A stretch of DNA of 64,000 nucleotides from assembly GCA_023213395.1 (NCBI GenBank), contig CM041465.1, forward strand, positions 13,330,001-13,394,000. The letters are read 5' to 3'. Position numbers and translations under genes: made by a program. Shown here in pieces: positions 10,869 through 22,799 of this stretch. The stretch's first letter is position 1, and each line of letters starts with the position of its first letter. The notes beneath the pieces were generated by a model. It was not told the DNA's origin and searched no databases. It saw nothing but the letters and a program-made list of their open reading frames with translations. The stretch comes from Cycas panzhihuaensis. Its lineage: Eukaryota > Cycadophyta.

Positions 10869-13409
10869 TAGAATCACGTCTATCGGGATGGTAGCTACAC
10901 TTAGTTGGGATTAATACAATTGATGGAAGGCTCTGGGATAAAGGGATCAAACCAGCAAGTGCAAGGAAGCACCTACACAGGGTGTTCGTGCATCGAAACA
11001 CAAGTTTAGGACCCATGAATGGTGCATGACTTCCTCAAGGTAACTTGGCTTTTGACTTTGAAGGGGAGCATAGGTGAGGGATGTCCTTGGTTGCCTGAGT
11101 AACCTTAAAACAAGAGTCTTCTTGCCCTTGGATGGTCGAAAGGGGAAGGCAAGACCTGATAAGGGAGTGAATCCTCATGGAAAGAAAGCTAAGGGATGTA
11201 GGTGAAGTGTATGTAGGTATGATGAGGAAAGAAAAAGGATCTTAGGAAATGGATTCTCTAAGAACTAATCCACTTAGGAGAAAGGTTGTATGGATAAAGA
11301 GTGGTAGCGGAAAGAGTTCATATGACTCTATGTGCAAAGGGGTTCCTAGTCTCTCTAGACATAATGGAACAAAGACTAGTTATATGTGTGTAAATTAGAG
11401 GTAAACTAAGCATACAAGTGCAATGAACAATAAATATACTATCTTTCTCAAAAGCGGATCCTCACTCTCATTTCATTTCAAACAAGGGAAAAGGAAGCAA
11501 AGAAATAAACCAAGATATCATGCAACATGCATAGCAATATAATTGGGTGAAAGAGGGAAGGGGATAACCCTTGATGAGTGCTCTTTCCTATAATGTGAAC
11601 TAATATGCAAGATAATGATGATAGTGGTTCCCTTTTACTTTATTCCCTTATGTCTTTTATGCAAGCATACAAGCTAAAGAAAACATGAAAAGACCAATGA
11701 AATAAAAGTGACGTACCTAGAAGAACAATGTAACTAAAATGTGATCTTTGCTTTGTGCTATGCTCGCTACCTCTTTTCCCTTTTCCCATCATATGAGTAG
11801 CTTGGGGTTTCCCTACCTCCCCCAAAAATGAAAGGAAAGGAGCAATAAAATACAAAGGAAAAAGGAACTATGAAAGAGTAGAACAACCAAAGGGAAGGGG
11901 GCCAAAGAACGCACCTGGATTGTTGCCACTTACCTTCCTCTATAAATGGCACAGCAAACCTGTAATCACAAAGTTATTTGCCCTTTCCAAAGGGGCTACT
12001 AGGATACAAAGCCAATTTATGTATACTTATGCAAAAGTAAAATGTTGAAATATTACAGGTTAGAATATTTCAAGTTAGGTAATCTTCCACCAAACATAAC
12101 TCTTTAACCTCTCAAGAAAACCAACAACACATGCCAAGGCAAGGGGAGGTTAGCCTTAGAATGGCTAACCCTCCAATAAGTACACCTCCATGCTACCCTT
12201 AGATATAAAGTACAATAGATTAAGAAAGCCTATTAGTAGTGGATAATAAAGGAAATAAATAATACGAGATTTGTGAAAGTTGCCTATGTTGCAAGTATGC
12301 TACGTGTAACAAATTACAACATTGGCTATGCCAGGACCCAGGATAAATAGAGGACACCATTTGGGGTTGGAAGAGCTACCCGAAAGAGGTGTGCAGGCCT
12401 ATAATTAGTGAAGCAAGGGTTGCATACACTAAAATCCAACGTAGGCCAAATCTTAAAGACTCCCCAATGACCCAAGGGAGGCATAAGCGAAGGAGAGAAA
12501 AGAGGAGAAGGGGTTTGCCCTTGAGGAGCAGGCCTAGTATGTACAGATCCCACCTTGGCTCATTTCTCTCACTCTTTATGGGCCCTCTCCCATAGCCTCC
12601 TTGGAAAAAACTAAGAGAGGATAGGGAGATTAGAAGGGCAAGAAGAGAAGGAATGGAGGAATACCTCCTATATATAACAAAGAAAACAAGGAAAGAAATG
12701 ATATACTCAAAGACCTAACCTTTTACAAGACAAACCTAAGGAAAGATATGGAATAACAATGGAAAATACCTGTTGGGATATGTAGGAGGTAGATCTTCCC
12801 CTGAAGACAACAGAAAATGGCAGTTCTGGCATACTTATAAGATATCCTTAGGAAGGTGCTACAATGGAGACACACTTACTAAAAGCTATAGGAAGGGCAT
12901 GGAGGCCAAACTTCACCATGAATCCTTACTTAGAGGCATTAGTTGGTGAGCCTACTACTGTGGATGAGAGCTACAATGGGAAGACCTTAGGCTAGAACAT
13001 AGGGAACTTGAACATTGCAGGGAGCTCCTACAGAAAACTCCTATGAAAGAGAGAGAAGAGAGCAAGGAAGGTGGAAGAAGAGAAGGAAAATGATGTTGTT
13101 TTAGGTTTTATACCTAACCCTAGGCTGAATGGATGATTAGGGTTAAGGTAAGGCTCGAGATGTGTCAAAGCTAAGTGGCAATTTTGTGAAAAAAGTAAAA
13201 TTTTCCATGGTATATTTTAAAAAATAAATTATGACAGTCGCCCCATGGCAAACTTCGCAAGGTGATCACTCAAATGTGCCAGTCAATTATGCAATGAAAT
13301 GATGCTTCTGTTTACTATTTTAGAGAAGTAGTAAAGGCAAGGGATAGAAGCATACCTTCACTTACCTAAGTCCACTTGCCAAGAACCCATTCCTAGGAGC
13401 TGGCAAACA
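10869..13409 (-). repeat. E2 3' LTR (with internal deletion)
   Basis: The LTR is 2541 bp and colinear with 25110-28056, except for about 410 bp missing after position 13254. The missing part corresponds to about 27482-27901 of the other LTR and includes the central part of a perfect palindrome there. Because E3's LTRs contain sequence matching the far part of that block, this is a deletion here and not an insertion there. The element-side end reads TGTTTGCCAGCTCCTAGGAA on the minus strand, the same family start as E3. Its terminal TG (genomic left) is TA, one point mutation from the canonical end. Confidence 0.9.
13107..13113 (-). promoter_or_regulatory. TATA-like box of the E2 3' LTR
   Basis: On the minus strand this reads TATAAAA within GGTATAAAACC. 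The other LTR has TATAAAT at the equivalent place (27332-27338). The probable transcription start would lie some 30 bases further left. Confidence 0.55.
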
Positions 13410-13879
13410 CTGCATCCTTGGGAGTAGATCCTCGCACCTCGAAGTTGTAATGCAATGGTGAATGCTGGCAACATAATGTCAATAACATACATATATATAT
13501 AAATCATAGTAATGATGCAAGCGAAGGGTGACCACGAGTGTCGTAGTAGAACACATGGGTGTAATGGCAAGGGTGAGACAATATAGGGGCTGCCTATGTG
13601 TCATGGCATAGACAACAAGTAAAGGTAGCAGATGAGGGGGATGCCCCCATTGTAAGAGTAGGGTGGAAGGGTTGTGATGACCACACTTAAGACCAGACAG
13701 ATGTCGTGAATAAAGAGATATATAAAGTTATATGTTGAGATGCTAAGAGTAGAGTGAAGAGAATAAATCCAGTGGTTGCCATAGTTTAACCTCTTAGCGG
13801 CTAGCTTTCAGAGGTGCGAACAGATTGTGATGTAAAGGATGACCCAAGACTTGGGCGCAGGCATGACCAGACAAGTCCC

Positions 13880-14289
13880 TCAAGGTGGGTCACCAAGGAG
13901 AGGCATGTGATGCTCAAGGATAAGGCAAACTAAGTTATCTACCTTCGTGTTAATAGCCCACGGAATGTGTCGAATGTCAACGAATGAGAAAAGAGCCAAT
14001 AGGGATCTGGCAGTCGAGGCAAGGGCCCTCAAGCATGGGCACTGCACCTGGTAGACTTGGGTGAGATGAGACACCATAACCTGAGAGTCACAAAGGAGAA
14101 AGATGGGTCCATGGTGGAAGCAGAGTCCTTAATAACAATTGTGTACTCAGCTTCATTATTGGTGGCTTCAGGAAGGATGATTCCAGAACGCATGAAGTCA
14201 TGTCCGGAAGGGTCATGAAGAATCCATGCGACAACAGAAGGGCTAGGGTTATCACAACTTCCACCATAAATGAAAATGAGTAATGTCAT
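13880..14289 (-). pseudogene. E2 second RNase H (bacterial/archaeal type), 3' of integrase
   Basis: A compact RNase HI domain distinct from the gypsy RNase H of this element. Read on the minus strand it gives FIYGGSCDNPSPSVVAWIL, PEATNNEAEYTIVI (catalytic Glu), CDSQVMVSHLTQVYQVQCP (catalytic Asp) and HIPWAINTKVDNLVCLIL (final Asp). The first catalytic Asp is a Tyr (YGG), and a frameshift separates the first half (14289 to about 14130) from the second (14077-13880). The NNEAEY and DSQ...V.VQ..P patterns are those of the 'aRNH' domains plants' Tat elements have acquired. Its place between the antisense gene and the 3' LTR is the same in E3. Confidence 0.82.
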
Positions 14290-15287
14290 GATAAAAGGGA
14301 GGTATCGATAATGAGAAAGTGCTGACAAGATCGGTGAGTAGAGAGGACTCAACAGTATGAAATCATCGTAAAAGGCTCCAAATGGCTATCAATAATGGTC
14401 GCAAAAGGTAGGAAGACCTAAGGGCGAGGCTACTCGAAGGCAAAGAGGGCTAACCAGTAGACAGGGAAGAACCAGCGGCAAAAAGGCCCCTCTAGGGTGC
14501 CAAAGGTCGCTTAAGGAAGTGAAAAGCAGTCCCAAACAAAGGGGACTCTTCCTTTGGAAGCCCCCATAAGCATGAACGAGCAGCAAAAACAAATCTAGGA
14601 TGGTAAAATGAGTCAAACAAGTATAAACTCAAGTATGTATGGAGGCAACACGTAAAATAAGGCAGAAGGGGCCTCGCAAGGCCAAGGAAAGGGTGCCATA
14701 AATGTACCTGGCAGGTCCAGGGAAAAAGAAGGCCACGGGGGTAAAACTAGAGACAGGGCCAGAAGGCAAAGATGATCATGGAAAGGAGACAGTCTCAAGG
14801 GCTATCACGATAAGAGAAATGGGAGAAGTGCCTATTGGGGCCCCTACCTATATAAAGGAAACTTGGCAAAAATGGAATTTATTTTCATAGGGCCACGAAT
14901 GAATCAGAGCCCTTCCCTCTATGTAGCAAAGCATTGCCCAACTTTAGAGGCATACAGGGAGAGATCTAACTATTGGATCAGGATATAGAGACGACCAGTG
15001 GGACCAAGGAGATGAGATAGATGTAGCGAGACTAGATCCAGTGAGTGGATCATTCATACCCGAACCCATTTCATCAATTAAATTTTGTAGCTTTTCAATA
15101 ATTTTTGATGTAGTTTTGGGCCCCTTAAGGGCAAATAATAATCTCCTAGAGTCTGAATTGGACCTAACGAGAGGTAGGATCAGGACATTAGGAAGCCCTA
15201 GTCCTGGGGGGCCCAAGTGTGACCCACCCAGATAAATAATTTTTATTTTTTGGGCTAGAAACCCCCTATTTTTGGGGGGTGACATCA
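14290..15287. other. E2 spacer between second RNase H and hairpin module
   Basis: No domain is recognisable. On the minus strand 14389-14800 reads as hydrophobic, Leu/Pro-rich short frames that correspond loosely to 58900-59330 of E3, so the region is shared by the family but may be untranslated. The end next to the hairpins (15230-15285) has a short T-rich and C/G-run block (CCCCCTATTTTTGGGGGG) with a clear counterpart at 58385-58425 in E3. Confidence 0.5.
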
Positions 15288-15403
15288 GCACCATGGTAAA
15301 GATCGCAGTGCCGCGATCTTTACCATGGGGCCACTGAGGTTTGGATAAAATCTCAGTGGGCCCCACACTAAACTCTACGGTACTGCAGAGTTTAGCACGG
15401 TGC
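15288..15403. promoter_or_regulatory. E2 multi-hairpin module upstream of the antisense gene
   Basis: Three inverted repeats in a row. H1 is CCATGGTAAAGATCGC (15291-15306), loop AGTGCC, then its perfect complement (15313-15328): 16 paired bases. H2 pairs CCACTGAG (15331-15338) with CTCAGTGG (15352-15359). H3 pairs CTAAACTCT (15368-15376) with AGAGTTTAG (15387-15395). The flanks GCACC (15288-15292) and GGTGC (15399-15403) can close the whole set. E3 has the homologous module at 58271-58378 with compensatory base changes. It lies about 200 bases before the PMD coding region, a promoter or 5' UTR position for the antisense gene. Confidence 0.8.
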
Positions 15404-15599
15404 AAAGGTAGACTAGCTGAAAAGCAAAAAAGATGGCATGAAGGAGAGCCAGATCTTAGTCTAAGAGGAGTGAGAGGCAGTCCTAAGGGCCAGTAGGTAG
15501 ATTTAGATAGACTCTTACTATGTTTTGGGGTTTTACAAGTAGTTATTGCAGTGAATAACTACAAAAACATAGGAGTTACCACGATTAGCTGTATTAAGA

Positions 15600-16764
15600 T
15601 GATGACTCACGGAGATCGATGAGTACTAGGGAGATGTGGCCTATTGAAGGCCATTCAAACACCATAGTATGTGTCAGACCAGCGCCTCCTATTGGATATA
15701 GTCTCGCACTGGAATCGAAGGAGGCATGTGTTCTATCTCCCCCAAGTGGGAGATGTTACAGTCACACCAGGAGATGTTAGGAGGATCCTGGGCTGCCAGT
15801 AGCTGGAGCACTAATGTCACTAGGCGTACTCCCTAGTAATGGCAGTGTACACAGAGAGTTGGTGACCTAGTTCACAGGTCAAGACGATAGGAGAGAAGAG
15901 GTATACCAGTCCAAAGTATAATCATGTCTAGGATTCCTCGCGTAAGGAAATTAGTTACCCTATGCATTTTGTTCTGGATATCCTAGAAGTAGAATTATAG
16001 GGATATATCTGGAAAACGGATGGATGCAGTGAGGAGATGTGAGGCTAGGGAGAGATTAGACTAGGCCACATTGATAGTGGTAAACCTAGTCACCCAGTTG
16101 GATGTCATTAGGGTAGCAGGGAGAGGAGGACTATTATACAACATATTTTTGCAGTGTTGGTTCTTCGATCACTTTGGAGCAGTGGCACCACTAAGAGGGC
16201 CCCACCCGATCTTAGCATGGGCTCCTATGGTCCATAGGTGGTAGACTCAGTTCAGGGGAACCAAGGACCAGGCATAAGTTAGGCACTCAATGGAGGCTAC
16301 ATCACTATACCTCCTCACCATGACTGACTACACAATATATCCGTATAAAGGGGTGGGGTGGGATAGTGATGATGAGGCAAGAGGAGCAAGATGTTCCTCT
16401 AATGAGGGAGATAATGATGATGGGGGCGATGGAGGTAATGGGGCCAGCCTATCAGGAGTAGAAGGTGGAGAGGCAGGTCCATCAGGGATCGTAGGAGGAG
16501 AGGCAGAGCCATCAGGAGCCGCAGGAGGAGAGGCGGGTCCGTCAGGGACTGTAGGGAGAGGTGGAGCTTCCCAGACATTAGTCCAGAAGCTAAGGATAGT
16601 AGGGAGAGTCTAAGCAATGACAACACTAACAACGGAGGGTGGAGGTACCCCGGTAGACTAGGTAGTCAGATAGGTGGTACCAGAGGAGGAGGAGGTACCA
16701 GCAGTGGGTGGGGGACCTAAGGAGAAGGTGATCATCCAAGTCAGGGAGTCGATCGCTCGAGCAG
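15600..16764 (+). pseudogene. E2 antisense gene, exon 1: plant mobile domain
   Basis: This lies antisense to E2. The start resembles the PMD N-terminus: RCGLLKAIQTP, a TAG at about 15673, then YVSDQRLLLDIVSHWNRRRH and VFYLPQVGDVTVTPGDVRRI, matching the family pattern 'LLSALVERWRPETHTFHLP.GE.TVTLEDV..LLGL'. The middle is frameshifted and stop-rich. The 3' part (16290-16620) reopens as MEATSLYLLTMTDY, then an acidic WDSDDEARG stretch and tandem GGEAGPSG repeats. PMD proteins (MAIN/MAIL1 family) act in plant nuclei in silencing and genome stability, and PMD domains are also known from transposons. The start codon is not certain. It is inactive in this copy. Confidence 0.8.
16450..16563 (+). repeat. 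Tandem repeats coding for Gly-Glu-Ala-Gly-Pro-Ser-Gly units
   Basis: About three and a half near-identical units of roughly 30-33 bases (GGAGAGGCAGGTCCATCAGG type) encode repeats of GGEAGPSG plus two or three variable residues. They form a disordered acidic linker between the PMD domain and exon 2. The E3 copy has a decayed version (57120-57240). Confidence 0.8.
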
Positions 16765-16873
16765 GTGAGATACTACCTTCTCCCTTCATCTTTCAATCAC
16801 TAGATATCTAGTTATTATGTTTTATTTGATTTGTTTGGTGTATATATTGACATGTGGCATGTTGGATTTGCAG
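16765..16873 (+). other. Intron of the E2 antisense gene
   Basis: This is a 109-nt GT-AG intron: donor GTGAGATAC at 16765, acceptor TTTGCAG ending at 16873, T-rich between. Upstream the frame reads ESIARA plus one base, and downstream it reads VVDIERLIEVVVQEIFPW, so the intron is phase 1. The E3 copy has an intron of the same length, phase and position (56840-56948), with much of the intron interior diverged. Confidence 0.85.
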
Positions 16874-17457
16874 GAGTGGTGGACATTGAGAGGTTGATTG
16901 AGGTAGTAGTCCAGGAGATATTTCCCTGGGTCTACATAGAGGGACAACCTCTCATCCAGGTAGGAGGGGAGCCACGGTCGACAGGAGACCACACGACGGC
17001 ATTCTCCCCTTTAGTCAGGACCAGAGACATGTAGGTGGTAGAGTCCCAGGAGCACGAGGCGAGGGTGGGATGATTATAGGGAGAGCTAGATACAACCAAG
17101 GCAGACAGAGATACACTACGAGGCTGAGTTTAGGCTCTAGAGGCCCAGGGAGGAGTAGGTGGTGATGCAAAGAGTCACATCAGGATAGCAATATTAGAGG
17201 AGTGACTCCAAGGAGTGGAGACATGGAGGGATCATATCTAGGCATAATATAATTAGCTAGTAGGTCAGATGGCATTGAGGTTGTCGAGGAGCAGGACCTA
17301 CACCCACATGGCAGCAACAAGCCTAAGGAGGCCTCGGGATGAAGGGAGAGAGGCCAGGAGTTCCCAGAGACGCAGGAGGCATCTGGCAGGCATGTGGTCC
17401 CCAGGAGAGGGATCACATCGACTAGGAGATGATGCCCCAGAAGTAGGGCAGCACTAG
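16874..17457 (+). pseudogene. E2 antisense gene, exon 2
   Basis: This continues the PMD protein after the intron. It opens VVDIERLIEVVVQEIFPWVY and ends LAGMWSPGEGSHRLGD...VGQH before a TAG at 17455-17457. E3 exon 2 ends at the equivalent place with MWSPGEGSQRLRDG. The last 60 residues are very basic (RRPRDEGREARSSQRRRRH). The middle corresponds to a charged, probably coiled-coil stretch that is clearer in E3. One or two frameshifts occur between 17034 and 17269. Confidence 0.78.
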
Positions 17458-18224
17458 AGAGCAGGTTGTAGTAGTTTTTGATGTGATATGGGAAAGCACT
17501 AGACCTCTAGGGAGCTACCATATGTTACCACATGATTGTACTCCTCCCTACAAGGATTTTAGCTTCCCGCAGATGATGTACCATACCATTTGTATGATAT
17601 GACATATGATTATTTTGTATATATAGATGGGGCCATTGGTACCCTATTTGATATATGCTGATGTGTGTGATGACACATGATTATGGATGATATATATTTA
17701 TTTTTCTATGTGTACATATGTATATGTATAAGGATATACAAATGCATGAAGAGCTATATATTATGATATTTTTTGGTTGATTATCATATGGTTTGTGATA
17801 GAGGATTTCTTGAGTTACACACACTTCCTTTCATGTATGGCCACATTCCTAATAGATGCACATATGCCCACCATGAGTAGTGATGATAGACATATGTGAG
17901 GCTAGGAGGTAGGGCAGCACACATGTCCACATGGGAGCATAGCGGGATATGCAAAGGAAGCTTCAACTGGAAGGGAGTGATGATACTCCAACACACCATC
18001 CTAGATGGGGAATGTACCCAAGCCTAGGAGCGATTAGGACAACACACCCAATTAGGAAGACAGAACCCCTAGAGAAAGGAGGATAAGGGGTTCTGTATGA
18101 GGAACCCAAAAGAAGCAAGAAGGCCACCCTAATATACCATTCCACCTGTGGCTAGGGGGAATGGAGACGCACTTAGGATGGTAGTTTAGGCTCATTTCAG
18201 AGCACATAGAGAAGAGTGACATAG
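17458..18224. other. E2 region between the convergent genes
   Basis: This holds the 3' flank of the antisense gene (plus) and that of integrase (minus, ending near 18225). An AT-rich stretch with TATATATTTA-like words at 17680-17760 has a counterpart in E3 near 56040-56110. A short conserved frame around CDCTPP-like residues continues beyond the stop in both copies. No further domain is recognised; it probably contains both 3' UTRs. Confidence 0.5.
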
Positions 18225-19483
18225 TCATGCATAAAAATTTTTCAGGAATTTCCCATTAACAACCTTCTCAAATTTGAGGCCCTCCAGGGTGACGATCCTA
18301 TAAGCACCATTCCTAAGGCTCTCAAGAACGACAAAAGTGCCAACCCATTTGGGTCTAAATTTGGTCAGGCGATCATGAAGATATTCTAGTTTGAGGACAT
18401 GGTCCTTGGGATGTAAAGGATATGAATAAAGGTGTTTATCAACTTCGTGCCCTAGCCTTAGAGGCGAGGTTGGCTTGGTAGGCGTCCAAGTATTTCTCAT
18501 CGAAGGCCTCAAGTTCTAAGAGGCGAGCCTGATAGATAGACTCCTTATCAACAAGACCTTGGAGAGAGGCCCATAGAGAAGAAATCTCCACTTCTAATGG
18601 GAGAACCGCCTGTGTCCCATAGACTAAGGAGAAAGGAGACATTCCTGTAGCTGTACGGATAGACGTGTGATACGTCCATAGGGATGAAGGGAGTTGGAGG
18701 TGCTAATCTCTTTAATATTAGGTAATGGTCTTCTTTAAGATATTTATAAGAGTTTTGTTAAATAATTTGACTTGGCCATTGGCATGGGGATAGTAAGGAG
18801 AGGAAGTCAAGTCTTATGAGAAATATGGAATTTCTCACAAAGCTCATCCATCTCCTTGTTACAAAAAGGAGTTTCGTTGTCCGTGATCAGGACATCAGGA
18901 ACCCCGAAGTGACAGATGATATGCTGGTAGACAAAGGTGACTATCATCTTACCGGGAGTAGTAGTCAAAGGAATGGCTTCCGCCCATTTAGTAAAGTACT
19001 CTGTAGCAATGAAGATGAACTTGTACTGCAATGAAGAGGATGGGGATATGGCTCCAATGAGGTCCAACCCCTATTGGGAGAAGGGCCATGGAGATATGAT
19101 GGGGTGGAGAGCCTTGGAAGGCAAGTGAGTGATGTTGGTATGCTCCTGGCATCGCTGACATCTCAAGGCGTAAGCATGGGCATCCTTAAAGAGGGATGAC
19201 CAATGGTACCCCATATAGAGGATCCTTTGGGCCATGGATTGGCCTCTAAAGTGGCCCCCACAAATGTTGCGGTGGCATTCATAGAGTACCTAGTTTGCTT
19301 CGTCGGGGGTGATGTAGTGAAGAAGGATCTTATCGAAGGATCTCTTGTACAATACCTCACCCATAAGGAAGTACTGTCTAGCAATAACTCAAATACGAGA
19401 CCTAACTTTATCACTAGCATCAAGGTAATACTGCTGTTGAGTGAGATATCATATGATGTCCCCATACCACTTGCTATCAGCAA
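18225..19483 (-). pseudogene. pol: E2 integrase
   Basis: DDE integrase of the Tat-like gypsy type. On the minus strand the HHCC zinc region is well kept (ECHRNICGGHF ... RCQRCQEH, about 19330-19140). The core opens MDLIGAISPSSS (first Asp, 19067), then VLITDNETPFCNKEMDELCE (second Asp). The catalytic Glu of GQVE is a Lys near 18776, so the triad is broken. The C-terminal part (18642-18225) contains MSPFSLVYGTQAVLPLEVEI and DHVLKLEYLHDRLTKFRPKW, ending KNFYA. No RNase H lies between this and the gypsy RNase H. Confidence 0.88.
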
Positions 19484-19619
19484 GCGGATGAGGAGAGGAG
19501 TCCTGAATGACTAGGATGGGCTTGTCACGAAGAGAGTCATCAATAGGAATGTCAAAAGGGTTTGGGATAGGAGTGTCAATGAGCTTCTCGGCCACTACCA
19601 TCCCCTTCTTTGATTTCCT

Positions 19620-21005
19620 GTTAACAATGTGGAGATTAAATTCCTAAAGGAGGATGACCCACTTTCCAGTCCTCCCTATCAGGTCAGGTCAGGTGAGTAA
19701 ATAGCGTAGGGGATCAGATTGAATGATCACCTGAGTAGTATTTCCAAGCAAATAATTCTAAAACGTCTTAGTTGCATGTACTAAGGAGAGGCATTCCTTC
19801 TCTATAGGGGAGTAATTAAGTTCAGTAGCCATAAAGGTGTGATTGATGAAGTAAATAACCCTCTCAGCTCCTGAATCGTCCTCTTGGGCCAACATGGTGC
19901 CCCAAGATTGATCAATTGTTAAGGTATACAAGATGAATGGCCTATCAAAGAGAGGGGGCACCAAAGTTGGGGTAGGAGCAAGGGCTTCCTTAAGTTCTTC
20001 GAAGGCATATTGGGCCTTAGAAGACCAAACAAATGGGAGCGATTTGGCATTTATGGTGAAGTTTACCAAAAAATGCATGAGGAAACCAAGCCTATCTAAA
20101 AATGACTTAATCTGCCATTGGGTTTTAGGAGGTGGCATGTCAAGGATGGCCTTGACTTTATCAAGGTTGATTTGGATTCCTTACTTTGACACAAGGAAAC
20201 CAAGGAGTTTGCCAGCGGTCACGACAAACACACATTTAAGAGGGTTGAGGCTTACATGGTATTTACAGCATCATGCAAAGATGGCCTACAAATCAGTAGG
20301 GTGATGGGCTCTAATGCGTGAGAGACCCATCATATCATCCATGAATACCTCCAAGGATTTATTGATGAGATCATGAAAAATGAATTACATCAACCTTTGA
20401 TAAGTAGTGCCTGCATTCTTAAGTCCAAAAGGCATCGCCTTATAGGCGAAAGTACCCCATAGAGTGGTGAAGGCCGTCTTATGATGGTCTTTAAGAGATA
20501 TTTGAATTTGGTTATAGTGAGAGAAACTATCCATTAAGGACATAACTTCAAAACTAGTAATTCAATTGATGATTTGATCAATAAAAAGAAGTGGGAAATT
20601 ATCCTTAGGACATGCGTTATTGATGTCACAAAAATCAACGCATATCTAGATTGTCCCATTCTTTTTAGCAACAGGGATAATGTTAGGTACCCATTTAGGG
20701 TAGTCGATGGAAGTTAATCCTATATTGAGGAGTTTCCTAACTTCCATTTTAATAGCAGCTGATAGCTTAAGGTGAAGAGGGCATTGCTTTTTACACACAT
20801 AGCGAGTGCCAGGAATGGTGGTAAGGTTGTGGGTCACGATTGAAGGATTAATTCCCTTTATATCAGAGTAGTCCCATACAAAAATATCCTGAAACTCCTG
20901 GAACAGAAGGGTATACTCCTTCACTTCATCATGAGAGCATTTTGCCCCTACCTTAATGACTTTGCCTGGGGCAAGGACTATGTCCTGGGTTACCCCCATG
21001 CACAT
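19620..21005 (-). pseudogene. pol: E2 reverse transcriptase and RNase H
   Basis: RT begins with the shared pre-RT stretch MCMGVTQDIVLAPGKVIKVG (21005), then IDYPKWVPNIIPVAKKNGTI. The catalytic box is FMDDM at about 20330-20344, the same unusual form as in E3 (typical elements have Y-V/L-DD). The connection segment and RNase H occupy 20138 to about 19660: MPPPKTQWQIKSFLDRLGFL, then ILYTLTIDQSWGTMLA (the first Asp context is altered), ELNYSPIEKECLSLVHATK (Glu). The RT middle is shifted and contains several stops. Confidence 0.87.
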
Positions 21006-21451
21006 GGCATTCCCCTCCTCAAAGTGGAGGGGGGCTCAATCAATAGGAAGGGATGGAACAGGGGATGGAGTTGGGTCAACGAGAGAAGACCCAATAGCCA
21101 AAAACTTCTGATAACTAAGCCTATGATGACCAGAAGGAAGGTTAGGCATGGAGCTCACTAAGTGCTCAAGCAGGGCTTTGTCATTCTCAAAGTAGTCCAT
21201 CCCATGGATGACCATACTTCGAGAAAATGAAGGGTGAAGGGAAGTAGAGACATCGAGACCATGGTGGTCATCACGCCACTTGGCGTACTTGATAGACTCC
21301 TAAGAAAAGTCAGAAATAGGTCCCTCACAAGGGACAACATGAGGTTCCATAACCTCATTATCTATGTATGGCAACGAAGGGGAAGACTCAAGGAGCACCT
21401 GATCAATAGGGGAAATGTCATGAGATATAAGAGGAGAACTAGTTTTTTCAA

Positions 21452-22264
21452 CTATAGGGTTCCAAAGTGGGATCTGGAATGAAGGAGGTACCCCCTACTC
21501 GTGCCCAGAAGGGAAACAGGATAAGGGAGGTCCTCATCCTCGCCATCAGACTCATCGTCACTAAGTATGGCAAGGTACCCGTAACTTTCGACAGCAATAG
21601 GAGCGAAACATATGAGGTTGGAAGAAGAAGGTGAAGGGTCTTCTTCCAAAAGAGATAAGTCAAGGATGTCAATAGAATGAGATGAGGCATGGGTAGAGAG
21701 GCCTTTATCACCTTTCATTTGGCCATGACCTGCTTGGTAGGATTGATGTGATTGTTTAATGGGAGGAAGCTCCCGAGAGACAACTCTTATTTGCCCTTCA
21801 TGGATGAATTTAAGTTTCCTCCAATGGGACAAGCACACGGCCCACATCTGATCGAGCCATGGATGTCCCAAAAATAGATTGTAGTCAACATCAACATCGA
21901 GAACTACAATATCAATGAGGACAATCTTGTCCTCAAGAGTAAGCGAGATAGACACCATTCCCAAGAGTGTCTTTTCGCTACCATCATAGCCTTGGCACGA
22001 CCATGGAACTGGTTCTAAAGCCGATATGTCAAGCTCTTACATAACACATAAGGGCATAGTATTAATGGAAGAACCATTATCGACAATAGTTCTTCGTAAA
22101 GTAAAATCAAAAGTATCAATGGTAATAGTGAAAGGGAAATGCCATTGGAATTCCCTTTCACTAGTAGGGGGAAGATCCTTAATATCAAAAGAAATGATGG
22201 GCTCACGACTCGGGGTGACTCCCAAGATGTGAACGAGTGTATCACCTAATCCTAAAGCCTTCAA
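21452..22264 (-). pseudogene. pol: E2 protease
   Basis: Aspartic protease domain, minus strand. The frame starting at 22264 reads MKALGLGDTLVHILGVTPSR, then the pre-active-site block WHFPFTITIDTFDFTLRRTI and the active-site region VDNGSSINTMPL. The D-N-G-S-S form is shared with E3, so Asn for Ser/Thr is ancestral in this family. A second frame (21964-21452) follows: VDVDYNLFLGHPWLDQM, matching the ILG.PW strand of retroviral proteases. An acidic tail (DDESDGEDEDL) leads toward RT. Confidence 0.82.
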
Positions 22265-22799
22265 GAGTAATGTACGCTATTCAGGGAAGCTCCTTAAGAC
22301 ATCCATTATAGACATTCCAATTAGCCACGGTATGAAGCTCATCAATGCCAGAGAAAGGCTTTCCCTTCGTAGTGGGTTGGGGAAGAGCCCTTCAAAAGTC
22401 ATAATGATTGGGGCACACAGGAATGGTCTTGGGGAGTGTGAGGGATTCTGGAAGAGAAGTTTCTAGAAGAGGGTCAGGATGAGATGCGGATGAAGAGGCA
22501 CTGTTTGCCTCTTTGATCGCTTGAAACTAGGTTAAGGCATATAATGGGGTGGTCTCAAGCAACTAAATGACCTTCTTTCCCTTATTCTAGGATCGCTAAG
22601 GTCAAGGGGTATGTCAACTAGGGGAACTCAAGGAAGAGGATGAATTCCTTGCACCCTTCCCTTTGGTTTATGAAGGGTGAGGGTTAGGAGACCTCTTTCA
22701 GTTCTAATTATTCTTCTGTTGGGGGTTATGATCACGTTCCCCATGTTTGGGGAAGGGATCTCTATGAATGGGCTGATCTAGGTTAGGTCTAGATGACCG

